A stretch of 64,000 bases of DNA from Enemella dayhoffiae (GCF_002250625.1 NZ_NMVQ01000001.1:310001-374000), one strand, 5' to 3'; numbered from the stretch's first letter, positions 1 to 8,796 are shown. The notes: generated by a model from the letters alone, not told the origin. Numbers and translations: made by a program.

Positions 1-1060
1 CGCCGATGCGGTGGCGGTGCGTGTCGGCGTACGAGAAGACTCGACCGAGCAGCATCCGGTCGGGTGAGAAGCCGATCCCGGGTACCAGTGCCGACGGCTC
101 GAAGGCCGCCTGCTCGATCTGGGCGAAGAAGTTGTCCGGGTTCTTGTTCAGCGTCATCCGGCCGACCTCGATCAGCGGATAATCCTTGTGGGACACGGTT
201 TTGGTGACGTCGAAGATGTTCATGCGATAGTTGAACCCCTCCTCGAACGGGATCACCTGCACCTTCAGTGTCCAGCTCGGGAAGTCGCCGGCCTCGATCG
301 CGTCGAACAGGTCGCGACGGTGCGCGTCGGCGTCCTCGCCGGCCACCTGCAGCGCCTGCTCACCGGTCAGCCCCTCGACCCCCTGGTCGGAGTGGAAGTG
401 ATACTTCACCCAGTGCTTCTCGCCGGATGCGTTGATCCACAGGTAGGTGTGCGAGCCGTAGCCGTTCATGTGGCGATAGGAGCGCGGGATGCCGCGATCG
501 CCCATCAGATAGGTGACCTGGTGCGCCGACTCCGGGTTCTGGCTCCAGAAGTCCCACTGCATCTGGTTGTCGCGCAGCCCGCTCGCGCCGCGCCGCTTCT
601 GCGAGCGGATGAAGTGCGGGAACTTCATCGCGTCGCGGATGAAGAAGATCGGCGTGTTGTTGCCGACCAGGTCGTAGTTTCCTTCGCTGGTGTAGAACTT
701 CAGCGCGAAACCGCGCGGGTCGCGCCAGGTGTCGGGCGAGCCCAGCTCGCCGGCGACGGTGGAGAAGCGGGCCAGCATGTCGGTCTTCGTGCCGGGCTGG
801 AACAGCGCCGCCTTCGTGTACGCCGACACGTCGCCGGTTACCTCCAGCACGCCGAACGCGCCGGAACCCTTGGCGTGCACGACCCGCTCCGGCACCCGCT
901 CCCGGTCGAAGTGCGCCATCTGCTCCACGAAGTGCGTGTCGTGCAGCATGATCGGCCCGTCGGGTCCCGCGGTCAGGGCGTGCAGGTCGGATGCGGCCGG
1001 CGCTCCGGTTCCGGTGCGGCTGCCCGAGGTGTCGGCCTCGGCGGGAAACTGTTCGGACAT
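1..1060 (-). CDS. katA: Catalase, monofunctional haem type (3' end outside window)
   Basis: Haem catalase that dismutates H2O2 to water and oxygen in the cytoplasm. About 353 residues lie in the window; the C-terminus is cut by the left edge. The start at [10 protein letters not shown] follows an AGGAGCCTGCC leader. The distal catalytic His is in ERVVHAKG (about residue 62), the active-site Asn is in [11 protein letters not shown] (about 134), and the proximal haem-ligand Tyr is in [12 protein letters not shown] near the edge, so all key residues are present. The length so far fits a small-subunit clade 3 enzyme (about 480-500 aa), though the large-subunit type cannot be excluded without the C-terminus. 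It is divergent from the small membrane protein gene at 1161. No OxyR- or FurA-like gene is next to it. Confidence 0.95.
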   Translation of the reverse strand, partial: MSEQFPAEADTSGSRTGTGAPAASDLHALTAGPDGPIMLHDTHFVEQMAHFDRERVPERVVHAKGSGAFGVLEVTGDVSAYTKAALFQPGTKTDMLARFSTVAGELGSPDTWRDPRGFALKFYTSEGNYDLVGNNTPIFFIRDAMKFPHFIRSQKRRGASGLRDNQMQWDFWSQNPESAHQVTYLMGDRGIPRSYRHMNGYGSHTYLWINASGEKHWVKYHFHSDQGVEGLTGEQALQVAGEDADAHRRDLFDAIEAGDFPSWTLKVQVIPFEEGFNYRMNIFDVTKTVSHKDYPLIEVGRMTLNKNPDNFFAQIEQAAFEPSALVPGIGFSPDRMLLGRVFSYADTHRHRIG

Positions 1061-1160
1061 GGCAGGCTCCTCTCATCGCTGATTCTTCATTCTCTCAGGC
1101 GGACCGCAGAGCTCGGCGGCGACCCTTCCCAGCAGCGCCGGGCTTGGCGACACTGGTGGG

Positions 1161-1601
1161 GTGAACTGGTGGCTGGGCCTGTTCGGGATGGTCCTGGTCC
1201 TCATCGGATGGGGCCTGCGGACCCTGAGCACGCCCGCGCCCACTGACACCGAGGACCTGCCGGCGGATTCCGAGGTGGACGCCGCCTTCGAGCGGGTGGA
1301 CCGGGAACTGACCGTCTCGGCACTGGCGTCCCGGCTCGACCCGGTGATCCGGCGCAGGGTGCCGCTGCGGGCGATCCGGGCCGCCCCGGCGCGGGGTGCC
1401 ACGCGGCTCGGTTTCGCCGACGGAACCGTCATCCTGGTCCGCAGTCAGGGCGGGGAACTCGCTCGCCTGGCCTTGCGGGTCGGCACCGAGTCAGTCCGGC
1501 TGGTGGCCTGCCGCCCGAGCGGGCGGCAGGCCGAACTGGAGTTCAGCACCGACCTGGGAACGGTGACGGCGCTGGCGATCGGCCTCGACCAGGACGACTG
1601 A
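1161..1601 (+). CDS. Hypothetical membrane-anchored protein
   Basis: 146 residues, GTG start. Residues about 4-20 (WLGLFGMVLVLIGWGL) form one membrane segment; the rest is a soluble, Arg- and Ala-rich domain predicted to face the cytoplasm. I do not recognise the family. The gene is divergent from the catalase gene and converges with the patatin gene, with only 12 nt between the two stop codons. GACACT lies 6 nt before the GTG, so the transcript may be nearly leaderless. Codon use matches the neighbours, which supports a real gene. No catalytic motif is visible. Confidence 0.6.
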   Translation: MNWWLGLFGMVLVLIGWGLRTLSTPAPTDTEDLPADSEVDAAFERVDRELTVSALASRLDPVIRRRVPLRAIRAAPARGATRLGFADGTVILVRSQGGELARLALRVGTESVRLVACRPSGRQAELEFSTDLGTVTALAIGLDQDD

Positions 1602-1613
1602 GCGGCGTACGCC

Positions 1614-2582
1614 TCAGTAGCACGCCGCGTCCAGCGCGGCGATCGCCTCGCCTCGCCCGAGTTCGATCATTTCTTTGGCGCGATGGAAATCCAGGGTTCC
1701 GCAGGCTCGGGAGGCGATGGTGACCTGCACGTCGGGCGGGTTGGCCGCCATCCGATAGCGGGTGATCATCGCCTGCACCGCGTCCAGCGACTGGATCACC
1801 ACGTCGGTCATCCGCAGGCCCCGCGGGGTGCTGAGGACCAGCTCCGATGCGGCGGCCGCCACGGCTTCGGCCGACTCGGTCACCGACTCGGATTCTGCCC
1901 GTTCGGAGTCGCCGCGGTCACCGCGGCTGCGCAGCCACTCCAGGTCGAGTTGATCGAACCCCTTGCGGATCCGCTCGAACCAGGCGGCACCGGGCTCGGG
2001 CTGGCTGGACTCACGGACCGGGGCGCCCTTGGCCGGTTGGCCGCCACCGGACAGGTTCACCGCCACGATGAAGTCCGCCGGCGCCCCGTAGGTCGCGTCG
2101 ATCGGCACCGGGTTCAGCACACCGCCGTCGACCAGGGTGCGGCCGTTGATCACCACCGGGGTGATGAACGTTGGAATCGCAATGGAGGCACGGATCGCGG
2201 CGTCCAGCGGGCCGCGCTGGAACCACACCTCGCGGCGGGTGTCCAGGTCGGTGGCGACCGCGGTGAACGGGATCGGCAGTTCCTCGATCCGCGCCCCGTC
2301 GAGCAGGTTGCTGACCCGGGAGAGCAGCCGTTCGGCCTTGATCATGCCGGGCCCGGTCAGGGCGGGGTCGAAATAGCGCCACACCTCACGCTGGGTGAGC
2401 CCGGTGACCCATTCGGTGAACGGATCCAGCCGACCGGCGGCGTACAGGCCGCCGACCACGGCGCCCATCGAGCTGCCAGCGATGGTGATCACCTCGTGGC
2501 CGCGCTCGGTCAGCTCGTCGATCACCCCGATGTGGGCATAGCCGCGGGCACCGCCCGATCCGAGGGCCAGCGCCACCCGCAT
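1614..2582 (-). CDS. Patatin-like phospholipase (RssA/NTE family)
   Basis: 322 residues. Patatin-fold serine hydrolase with the expected parts in order: oxyanion-hole glycine motif GSGGARG (residues 8-14), nucleophile motif GSSMG with Ser38, and the dyad Asp in VDGGVLNPVP (Asp152). Members act as lysophospholipases or acyl hydrolases, usually in the cytoplasm. No signal peptide is seen. The ATG start has a good site, GGAGGTGGGAA, just upstream. A low-complexity stretch around residues 195-245 (Glu, Ser, Ala) lies between the catalytic core and the C-terminal part and may be a flexible insert. It lies downstream of the desaturase operon on the same strand, 65 nt away, so read-through is possible. 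Substrate is unknown. Confidence 0.88.
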   Translation of the reverse strand: MRVALALGSGGARGYAHIGVIDELTERGHEVITIAGSSMGAVVGGLYAAGRLDPFTEWVTGLTQREVWRYFDPALTGPGMIKAERLLSRVSNLLDGARIEELPIPFTAVATDLDTRREVWFQRGPLDAAIRASIAIPTFITPVVINGRTLVDGGVLNPVPIDATYGAPADFIVAVNLSGGGQPAKGAPVRESSQPEPGAAWFERIRKGFDQLDLEWLRSRGDRGDSERAESESVTESAEAVAAAASELVLSTPRGLRMTDVVIQSLDAVQAMITRYRMAANPPDVQVTIASRACGTLDFHRAKEMIELGRGEAIAALDAACY

Positions 2583-2647
2583 TTCCCACCTCCAGCACAG
2601 AACTTCTCCTCGATGCTACTCGAAGGTGCGGTGCGAGGCTGGGACCC

Positions 2648-3856
2648 TCAGACCGCCGGGAGCGTACGCAGCGCGGGCGCGGGTCGCAGCCGATCGCGTA
2701 CCGCCGCGGCGACGACGCCCAGCCGGGAGCGACCGGGCTCGGGGTTGGGCAGGGCGAGCCGGAAGATCTTGGCCCACACCTGGCCGAGCTGCTGGTGCAT
2801 CGGGCCGGTCACGTATTCCAGCCCGTGCCGCTCGAACAGCGCCCGCACCCGCGGCGCGATCTGGCCGAGCCGGTTGCTGGGCATGTCCGGGAACAGGTGG
2901 TGCTCGATCTGGTGCGACAGGTTGCCGGTGAGCACGTGCAGCACCTTGCCGCCGGAGATGTTGGCCGAGCCGAGCATCTGTCGCAGGTACCACCGCCCGC
3001 GAGTTTCGCCGGCCAGCGACTCCTCGCTGAACGTCTGCACACCCGTGGGGAAGTGCCCGCAGATGATCACCGCGTTGCTCCACACGTTGCGCACCACGTT
3101 GGCGACGGCGTTGGCCGCCAACGTGTGCAGGAAACCCGGGCCGGACAGCAGCGGGTGCACCAGATAGTCCTTGGCCACCTGGCGTCGCAGCTTCGCGAAC
3201 ACCGCCCGGGCGTTGTGACGGAACTCCTCCCGGTCGACCTCGCCCTTCAGATAGGGCCCCACCTGCAGGTCGTAGGCGGCGATCCCGTACTGGAAGAAGG
3301 TCGCGTTGAGCGCCGCGGTCACCGGCTGGATCAGGAAGCCGAGGCTCCAGGGCTGCTTCTCGTCGACGCGCATCACGCCATAGCCGAGATCGTCGTCGCG
3401 GCCACGTACGTTGGTCCAGACGTGGTGGCTCTCGTTGTGCGAGCGCTGCCACTGCTTGGCCGGGGTGATCGCGTCCCACTCCCAGTTGCTGGAGTGGATC
3501 TTCGGGTCGCGCATCCAGTCCCACTGGCCGTGCAGCACGTTGTGCCCGATCTCCATGTTCTCCAGGATTTTCGACAGCGACAGCCCGATCGTGCCGATGA
3601 TCCACGCCGGCGGAAAGATCGAGAACAGCAGCACCGCGCGGCTGCTCAACTCGAGGGTGCGCTGCAGCTTGATGATGCTGCGGATGTAGGCCGCATCCTC
3701 CGCACCCAGGTCGGCCATCACCTCGGCGCGGATGCTGTCCAGCTCGGCGCCGATCTCGGCGACGGCGGCCTCGTCCAGCCCGGCGGGCAGGTGGGGGTTC
3801 AGGCCGGTCGGTTCGATGCGGCGGGCGAGCTCGGTGCTGTGGGTCTGTGTGGTCAT
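2648..3856 (-). CDS. Acyl-CoA / fatty-acid desaturase, DesA3-like
   Basis: 402 residues, integral-membrane di-iron desaturase. The three His boxes are present: HNVLH (105-109), HNESHH (140-145) and HQIEHH (315-320), with hydrophobic spans between them (for example 74-95). It introduces a double bond into a fatty acyl chain using O2 and electrons from a reductase. The ATG overlaps the TGA of the upstream reductase gene (TGATG), so the two are translationally coupled. The same pairing is known from mycobacteria (DesA3 with its reductase Rv3230c), which makes that pair the closest functional model. The HxxEHH-type third box is also shared by acyl-lipid desaturases, so acyl-CoA versus acyl-lipid specificity is not settled. 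Confidence 0.9.
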   Translation of the reverse strand: MTTQTHSTELARRIEPTGLNPHLPAGLDEAAVAEIGAELDSIRAEVMADLGAEDAAYIRSIIKLQRTLELSSRAVLLFSIFPPAWIIGTIGLSLSKILENMEIGHNVLHGQWDWMRDPKIHSSNWEWDAITPAKQWQRSHNESHHVWTNVRGRDDDLGYGVMRVDEKQPWSLGFLIQPVTAALNATFFQYGIAAYDLQVGPYLKGEVDREEFRHNARAVFAKLRRQVAKDYLVHPLLSGPGFLHTLAANAVANVVRNVWSNAVIICGHFPTGVQTFSEESLAGETRGRWYLRQMLGSANISGGKVLHVLTGNLSHQIEHHLFPDMPSNRLGQIAPRVRALFERHGLEYVTGPMHQQLGQVWAKIFRLALPNPEPGRSRLGVVAAAVRDRLRPAPALRTLPAV

Positions 3857-4965
3857 CAGGATCCTTGGTTGTCGATCCGGCAGTCGCCGGCGGGTGCGGT
3901 CACGCAGGTCTGCACGTGGACCGGTTCGTCCTCCGCGGTGGTCACCTCACCGCTGCGCAGGTCGCGTACCGACCCGTTGCGCATCGGCACCAGGCAGCCG
4001 CGGCAGATGCCCATCCGGCAGCCGGACGGCAGCGTCACCCCGGCCTCCTCGGCGGCGTTCAGCAGCGGCCGATCGCCGGGGGCGTCGACGCGCTGCCCGG
4101 TGCCGGTGAACGTGACGGTGCCCCCCTCGCCGACGGCGGCGAAGACGGCCGGGCGGAACCGTTCGGTGTGCAGCCGCTCGGTCAGGCCGGCGGCGGCCCA
4201 GTGTTCCTCGGCGGCATCGAGCAGGCCGACCGGTCCGCAGGCCCACACCTCGCGCTCGCGCCAGTCGGGGACCAGTGCGTCCAGCTCGTCGAGGCGCAGC
4301 AACCCCCCGGTGTCGGTGAGCCGCGCCAGCAGCCGCAGGGTGCCTGCTGCGGCGTACCCCTCCAGCTCGCTGCGGGCGATCACGTCGGCGACGGCGGGGC
4401 TGCTGTGCAGCAGCACCGCATCGGTGAAGCGGTGGTTGCGCAGCATGCCGAGCACCGGGGTGATCCCGGAGCCGGCGGTGAGCAGCAACACCTTGCCGGG
4501 CAGCGTCTCCGGCTGACAGAACTCCCCGGTGGCCTGGGACAGGTGCAGCAGGTCACCGGCCCGGGCGGTGCGGACCAGATGGTTGCTGACCACCCCACCG
4601 GGGATCGCCTTGACGGTGATCCGCAGGGTTGGTTCGTCGGTGCGCGAGGTGATCGAGTACGCCCGGTGCTGGCGTACGCCGTCGACGTCCAGGCCCACCC
4701 GCAGGTATTGCCCGGGACGGTGTCCGGCCCAGTCGGCGCCGGGACGGATCACGATGGTGGCCGCGTCAGCCGTCTCCGGCAGGACGGCGAGGATCCGTCC
4801 GCGCAGGTCCCCGCCGGGCCGAAGCGGGTCCAACAGGTCGAGGTAGTCGGCCGGCACCAGGGGGGTCGCCAGGGCTCGGGCGAGCCGACGCGCACCGGCG
4901 GAAATAATGCTCGTCGTCGTGATCGTGCTCTCCTTGCGCGGGCTGTGCCGCATCGTCAGGGTCAC
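3856..4965 (-). CDS. Flavin / 2Fe-2S oxidoreductase, electron donor of the desaturase
   Basis: About 369 residues. A ferredoxin-reductase-type FAD domain (HRAYSITS is the FAD-binding RxYS motif) is followed by an NAD(P)H domain (TAGSGITP, glycine-rich) and a C-terminal plant-type 2Fe-2S ferredoxin domain with Cys spacing CRMGICRGC plus a distal Cys in VQTCVT. It passes electrons from NAD(P)H to the desaturase encoded immediately downstream, as Rv3230c does for DesA3. Start choice: GTG at 4965 lies 7 nt after a TACGCT -10 hexamer, fitting a leaderless transcript; in-frame GTG 4971 and ATG 4953 are alternatives. An AAGGAG at about 4937-4942 is not followed by a usable start codon. A palindromic operator overlaps the promoter. 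Confidence 0.88.
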   Translation of the reverse strand: MTLTMRHSPRKESTITTTSIISAGARRLARALATPLVPADYLDLLDPLRPGGDLRGRILAVLPETADAATIVIRPGADWAGHRPGQYLRVGLDVDGVRQHRAYSITSRTDEPTLRITVKAIPGGVVSNHLVRTARAGDLLHLSQATGEFCQPETLPGKVLLLTAGSGITPVLGMLRNHRFTDAVLLHSSPAVADVIARSELEGYAAAGTLRLLARLTDTGGLLRLDELDALVPDWREREVWACGPVGLLDAAEEHWAAAGLTERLHTERFRPAVFAAVGEGGTVTFTGTGQRVDAPGDRPLLNAAEEAGVTLPSGCRMGICRGCLVPMRNGSVRDLRSGEVTTAEDEPVHVQTCVTAPAGDCRIDNQGS

Positions 4966-4972
4966 ATCCACC

Positions 4973-5002
4973 AGCGTAACTTACGGAACCGTAGGTTCTC
5001 AA
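4973..5002 (-). promoter_or_regulatory. Promoter and palindromic operator of the desaturase operon
   Basis: Read on the minus strand: TTGAGA (5002-4997), an 18-nt spacer, then TACGCT (4978-4973). The spacer holds the palindrome TACGGTTCCGTA (4993-4982), which has perfect TACGG/CCGTA arms. A repressor bound there would block RNA polymerase. TetR-type regulators commonly control such desaturases, but no regulator gene is adjacent, so the binding protein is not identified. Confidence 0.6.
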
Positions 5003-5041
5003 AGACATGGCAGGACTCTCAGCGGATTTGTCGACACGCCC

Positions 5042-5047
5042 TAGGCT
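5042..5047 (+). promoter_or_regulatory. -10 element of the DedA gene
   Basis: TAGGCT ends 7 nt before the GTG at 5055 and there is no ribosome binding site, which fits a leaderless mRNA. This decides the start of the DedA gene. Confidence 0.5.
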
Positions 5048-5054
5048 GTCGCGG

Positions 5055-5678
5055 GTGACCACCGACTTCCTCCGCCCGGCCATCGACTGGCTGGTCGGGC
5101 TGATGCAGACGATCGGTGCGCCCGGGGCCGGGATCGCCGTGGCGCTGGAGAACATCTTCCCGCCGATCCCGAGCGAGGTGATCCTGCCGCTGGCCGGGTT
5201 GACCGCCAGTCGCGGGCACTTCACCGTGATCGAGGCCATCGTCTGGACCACCGTCGGGTCGGTGGTCGGCGCGTGGGCGCTCTATCTGATCGGGGCGAAG
5301 CTGGGCGTACCGCGGTTGAAGCGGCTGGCCGACAAGATCCCCCTGATGAAGGTGAGCGATATCGACCGCACCGTCGCCTGGTTCAACCGGCACGGCCGAT
5401 CGGCGGTCTTCTTCGGTCGGTTGCTGCCACTGTTCCGCAGCTTCATCTCGATTCCCGCCGGGGTGGAACGGATGCCGTGGTGGCAGTTCACCCTCTATAC
5501 CGGGCTCGGTAGCGGGATCTGGAACAGCGTGCTGGTGCTGGCCGGTTGGAAGCTCGGCGAGAGCTGGCACCTGGTCGAGCGGTGGACCGGCGTGCTGCAG
5601 AACGTGCTGATCGTCGCCCTGGTCGCCGCGCTGGCCTACTTCATCATCCGTCGGCTGCGCCAGCGCCGCGCGCACTGA
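5055..5678 (+). CDS. DedA family membrane protein (VTT domain)
   Basis: 207 residues from GTG 5055 (an in-frame ATG at 5007 would add 16 residues with no supporting signal). It has the DedA/VTT features: an early ENIFPPIPSE motif (re-entrant loop, about residues 29-38), a central R-x-x-P loop in GRLLPLFRSFISIPAG (about 119-134), and 4-5 hydrophobic spans including a C-terminal one before RRLRQRRAH. Members are proton-dependent lipid-carrier flippases or scramblases of the inner membrane, for example undecaprenyl-phosphate recycling in some species. It is divergent from the desaturase operon. The exact substrate cannot be read from sequence. Confidence 0.88.
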   Translation: MTTDFLRPAIDWLVGLMQTIGAPGAGIAVALENIFPPIPSEVILPLAGLTASRGHFTVIEAIVWTTVGSVVGAWALYLIGAKLGVPRLKRLADKIPLMKVSDIDRTVAWFNRHGRSAVFFGRLLPLFRSFISIPAGVERMPWWQFTLYTGLGSGIWNSVLVLAGWKLGESWHLVERWTGVLQNVLIVALVAALAYFIIRRLRQRRAH

Positions 5679-5705
5679 CCGTTCCCCGCACCCGTCGCAG
5701 GGCGC

Positions 5706-6653
5706 TCAGTTGACCACGCCGAACTCGTAGCCCTGGTCCTTGAAGAAGTCGATCACCTCGGCGAGGCCACCGGTGGTCAGCGCGTTGTCCTTGTAGTCGT
5801 GCATCAGCACCACGGCCACGTTGGGCAAACCGGAGGCGCGGTGGGTGCTCTTCACCCGCTCGGCCGCGGCCGAGCCGGAGCCGGGGGCGCTCTTGGACTC
5901 GCCGTCGCCGTTGTTGGAGTTCCAGTCCATCCAGTACGCCTCGCGCTGCGCCAGCGCCTGGTCGGAGGCCTCCAGCCCCTTCCACCCGTGACCGCCCGGA
6001 TAGCGGAAGCCGCGCACGGCATAGTCGTTGCCCAGCTGCTTGCGGATCCCGGCGAGCGCCTTGTCATAGTCGCCCATGATGTTCTGGGCGTTGGCCCGCC
6101 CACCCGGATAGAGCAGACCGTAACTGTGCGAATAGGAGTGGATCACGATCGAGTGCCCCTCGGCGATCTCCCGCTTCACCAGCTGCGGGTTCGCCTTCTC
6201 CATCCCCTGCGGCCCCACGATCACGAAGAACGAACCGTGCACCCCCTTCTCCTTGAGGATGTCCAGCACCTTGGGCGTGGTCGAGTCGGTGGGTCCGTCG
6301 TCGAAGGTGAGGAACACCACCTTCTTGCTGATCGGGCAGGCGGCTTCGCCCGGCTTGGCGCGCAGACACGCCTGCACGTCCTTGGCCTGATAAGCGTACG
6401 CCGCAGCGGCGTGGTTGTGGTTGGTACCCGGCTTCAGCGCGGTCTGGTCGACCGTCGGCGTGGGGCTGGGCGTCGGCGTGGGCGAGGCAGCCGTCGTCGT
6501 CGGGGCGCTGGACGGCCGGGCCGAACCACCGGCGCTCGGTGCCGCGCCGGTGTCGGGGGGCGGCGTACCGCAAGCGGCGAGCCCGATCAGCGCGGTGACC
6601 CCGGCGGCCGCCGCGGCGAGACGAGTGAGCGCAGGACGCTGCCGACCGTTCAT
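5706..6653 (-). CDS. NodB-type polysaccharide deacetylase lipoprotein
   Basis: 315 residues. An N-terminal signal ends in the lipobox LAAC (Cys28), followed by a Pro/Ser/Thr-rich linker (about 30-70), so it is an exported lipoprotein. The carbohydrate esterase 4 domain follows: FLTFDDGP (metal/catalytic Asp pair about 118-119), the metal-binding HSYSH motif (172-176) and GFRYPGGHGW, which carries the conserved Arg-Pro. These enzymes remove N- or O-acetyl groups from cell-wall or exopolysaccharide sugars. The ATG at 6653 is preferred over the adjoining TTG because GGGGGATT precedes it. The gene converges with the DedA gene. Confidence 0.92.
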   Translation of the reverse strand: MNGRQRPALTRLAAAAAGVTALIGLAACGTPPPDTGAAPSAGGSARPSSAPTTTAASPTPTPSPTPTVDQTALKPGTNHNHAAAAYAYQAKDVQACLRAKPGEAACPISKKVVFLTFDDGPTDSTTPKVLDILKEKGVHGSFFVIVGPQGMEKANPQLVKREIAEGHSIVIHSYSHSYGLLYPGGRANAQNIMGDYDKALAGIRKQLGNDYAVRGFRYPGGHGWKGLEASDQALAQREAYWMDWNSNNGDGESKSAPGSGSAAAERVKSTHRASGLPNVAVVLMHDYKDNALTTGGLAEVIDFFKDQGYEFGVVN

Positions 6654-6730
6654 CAATCCCCCTGAGAATGCATCATCGTCACGGTAACCCGGGCGTACGA
6701 TCGTCCCAAATCGGCGGGTCGCCAGGGGAG

Positions 6731-6736
6731 TACGCT
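6731..6736 (+). promoter_or_regulatory. -10 element of the 6743 gene
   Basis: TACGCT followed by 6 nt and GTG (6743); leaderless arrangement that sets the start inside a longer open frame. Confidence 0.5.
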
Positions 6737-6742
6737 GGTGCG

Positions 6743-7117
6743 GTGACTCAGCTCCGGTCCCAGACCCAGCGCGGCGCCAGTGCGGTGAGCCTAGTCGCCG
6801 GCATCGTCGTGGTGGCCGCGCCGCTGCTGGGCTGGCTCGGGCACACCGATTTCACCCGCACCCTGATGGGGGTGCTGATCGGGGCCGTGGTCGGCCTCGC
6901 CCTCGGCCTGTTGGGCCCGGGAGTGGCCACCTCGCTGACCGGTCTGGTCGGTCCGCCGGTGCGCGGTCTGCTGGTGGTCGTCGCGGCCGCACTGCTGCTG
7001 TGGGCCGTCCTCGGGGTGGCGTTCGACCTGAACACCGTCACCAAGACCGTCAGTATCGCGGCGGCGGCGGTGCTGGTCGCCGCCTGGGTTCCGCTCAGCC
7101 GGTTGTCCGGGCGCTGA
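6743..7117 (+). CDS. Hypothetical four-helix membrane protein
   Basis: 124 residues from the GTG at 6743. It is almost entirely hydrophobic, with about four membrane segments (roughly 14-30, 36-60, 70-88, 98-115) and a short Gln/Arg-rich N-terminus (VTQLRSQTQRG). No family recognised. The last 23 nt overlap tail-to-tail with the aminotransferase gene on the other strand. An in-frame ATG at 6668 is less likely because the -10 hexamer lies between it and the GTG. Confidence 0.65.
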   Translation: MTQLRSQTQRGASAVSLVAGIVVVAAPLLGWLGHTDFTRTLMGVLIGAVVGLALGLLGPGVATSLTGLVGPPVRGLLVVVAAALLLWAVLGVAFDLNTVTKTVSIAAAAVLVAAWVPLSRLSGR

Positions 7118-8303
7118 CCTCCAGCCCGCGCTGGAAGTCCAGGATGCGGCGTACCGCCTCGGCGACCGCCTGCGCCCCCGCCGCCAGCGAGATCCGCACC
7201 GCCTGATGGCCGTGCGCCGAGTCGAAGTCCGGACCCGGGGTGAGCGCGACCCGCTGCTGCTCCAGCAGGGCCTCGCACCAGGCGCCGGAGTCGGCATAGG
7301 GGCCGAGCACCGGGGCGATCGTGGCATACAGATAGAACGCCCCGTCGGCCGGCGCGACGTCCACCCAGCCCAGCTCGTCGAGGTGGTCGAGCACCACCTG
7401 ACGGGCCGCGGCATAGTCGGCGACCTGCTCGGCCCCCTCGGCGTACGCGTCCTTGGTGAACGCCTCGACGCAGGCATACTGCGCCGGTACCGGCGGACAG
7501 AGCGACAGGTTGCCGGTGAGCGCCTCGAACGGCCCGATCAGATCGTCGGGGACCAGCGCCCAGCCGAGCCGCCACCCGGTCATCCCCCAGTATTTGGAGA
7601 ACGACGACACCACGATCGAGGTGCGGTCGTGGGCCCAGGCGCAGTCGCCGACCGAGTCACCGTAGGTCACCCCGTGATAGATCTCGTCGCTGACCAGGCG
7701 TACGCCGCGCTCGCGGCACCAGCTCGCCAGCTCGGCCAGCTGCCCGGGCGCCAGCATGGTGCCGGTCGGGTTGGCCGGGGAGGCGACGACGAGCCCGGCC
7801 AGCGGTGCCTCGGCATACGCCCGCTCGAGCAGCTCGACGGTCGGCTGGAACCGCTCGGCGGGCCCGCAGTCGAGCTCGACCACCTCAAGTCCGAGGCTGG
7901 CGAGGATGTTCTTGTACGCCGGATAGCCCGGCCGGGCGAGCGCCACCCGGTCGCCGTGGTCGAAGGCCGCCAGGAAGCTGGTCAGGAACGCCCCCGAGGA
8001 GCCGGTGGTGATGGCGAGGTTGCCGATCGGCACCTCGATGCCGTACCAGCGGCGGTAGTGCCCGGCGAGTTGCTGGCGCAGCTCGGCCAGGCCCAGGGCG
8101 TTGGAATAGCCGAGCGCGGTGCCGTCGGTGACCACCTCGGCGGCGCGGCGGCGTACCCCGCTCGGCGCCCCGGCCGCCGGCTCGCCCGCGCACAGCGAGA
8201 TCACCTCGTGCCCGGCCGCGCGCAGCTCGAACACCTTGTGCAGCACCGTCATCACCTCGAACGGCGGGACGGCAAGGGAGCGCTGGGACGGTGAGAGGGC
8301 CAT
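7095..8303 (-). CDS. PLP-dependent class I/II aminotransferase (aspartate aminotransferase-like)
   Basis: 402 residues. Fold-type I aminotransferase: substrate-binding N-terminus LCAGEPAAGAP, the ASPANPTG motif with the cofactor-contacting Asn, SDEIYHGV with the Asp that pairs with the pyridine nitrogen, and SSFSKYWGMTGWRLGW containing the Schiff-base Lys. The phosphate/carboxylate Arg lies in the C-terminal AVRISLA segment. It transfers amino groups between an amino acid and a 2-oxo acid; the exact substrate (aspartate, aromatic or other) is undetermined. Start: ATG 8303 is 7 nt after a TAGAAT hexamer on the minus strand, so the mRNA is probably leaderless. Its neighbours give no pathway context. 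Confidence 0.9.
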   Translation of the reverse strand: MALSPSQRSLAVPPFEVMTVLHKVFELRAAGHEVISLCAGEPAAGAPSGVRRRAAEVVTDGTALGYSNALGLAELRQQLAGHYRRWYGIEVPIGNLAITTGSSGAFLTSFLAAFDHGDRVALARPGYPAYKNILASLGLEVVELDCGPAERFQPTVELLERAYAEAPLAGLVVASPANPTGTMLAPGQLAELASWCRERGVRLVSDEIYHGVTYGDSVGDCAWAHDRTSIVVSSFSKYWGMTGWRLGWALVPDDLIGPFEALTGNLSLCPPVPAQYACVEAFTKDAYAEGAEQVADYAAARQVVLDHLDELGWVDVAPADGAFYLYATIAPVLGPYADSGAWCEALLEQQRVALTPGPDFDSAHGHQAVRISLAAGAQAVAEAVRRILDFQRGLEVSARTTG

Positions 8304-8310
8304 GAGCCGG

Positions 8311-8316
8311 ATTCTA
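8311..8316 (-). promoter_or_regulatory. -10 element of the aminotransferase gene
   Basis: TAGAAT on the minus strand, 7 nt before ATG 8303; leaderless arrangement. Confidence 0.5.
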
Positions 8317-8712
8317 CTGGCGCGCGTCCAGCTCCTTGACCAGTCGCGCCGGGGCGGTGTTGCGATAGGACATGTCGGCAAGCTCGGCCACCTCGGACCA
8401 GTCCGGCGTACCGATTCGGAAGTTGATCCCCAACCAGCCGCTCGGACCAAAGTAGGCGGGGCTGAAGAACCGTTCGTCGGCAAGCAGTGCCGCGCGTTCA
8501 CCCGGGTCGGGCAGGAAGAGCATCGAGTCGGCGAAGTCGTCGGCGCCGTGATCGCCCTTGACCACCCCGCCGAAGACGGCGAACACCTTCTTGGTGAAAA
8601 AGTTCGGGTGCCCGTGGGAGATCTTCTCGGCCGCCTCGGGCAGGGCCAGGCAGATCTCTCGGACCCGGGCCAGATGCGGGTCGTCCTCGCGGTAGCGCAG
8701 CGGATGGGCCAT
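8314..8712 (-). CDS. MmcQ/YjbR family protein
   Basis: 132 residues. It matches the MmcQ/YjbR (CyaY-like fold) family: N-terminal helix REICLALPEAAEKISHGHPNF, then FTKKVFAVFGG, a central FLPDPGERAALLADERFFSPAYFG and GWLGINF. The family is described as DNA-binding-like, but the biochemical role is unknown. ATG 8712 is chosen over an in-frame GTG at 8727. It lies just upstream of the aminotransferase gene with 10 nt between them and may be co-transcribed, though the aminotransferase also has its own -10 element inside the end of this gene. Confidence 0.85.
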   Translation of the reverse strand: MAHPLRYREDDPHLARVREICLALPEAAEKISHGHPNFFTKKVFAVFGGVVKGDHGADDFADSMLFLPDPGERAALLADERFFSPAYFGPSGWLGINFRIGTPDWSEVAELADMSYRNTAPARLVKELDARQ

Positions 8713-8730
8713 GCTCGATGATCCCACGGT

Positions 8731-8780
8731 GGCTGAGCCTGTCGAAGCCAGCCGAGCTCAGGCCCCTTCGACAGGCTTGG
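8731..8780. repeat. Dispersed palindromic repeat, two opposed copies
   Basis: GGCTGAGCCTGTCGAAGCC (8731-8749) is followed by the opposed copy CCTTCGACAGGCTTGG (8765-8780). The two can pair as a long hairpin in the divergent gap between the MmcQ and FdhD genes. The same unit recurs at about 16236, 16324, 18056, 58002 and 63373-63421. Confidence 0.8.
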
Positions 8781-8796
8781 GGACCGGGGTGAGGAC

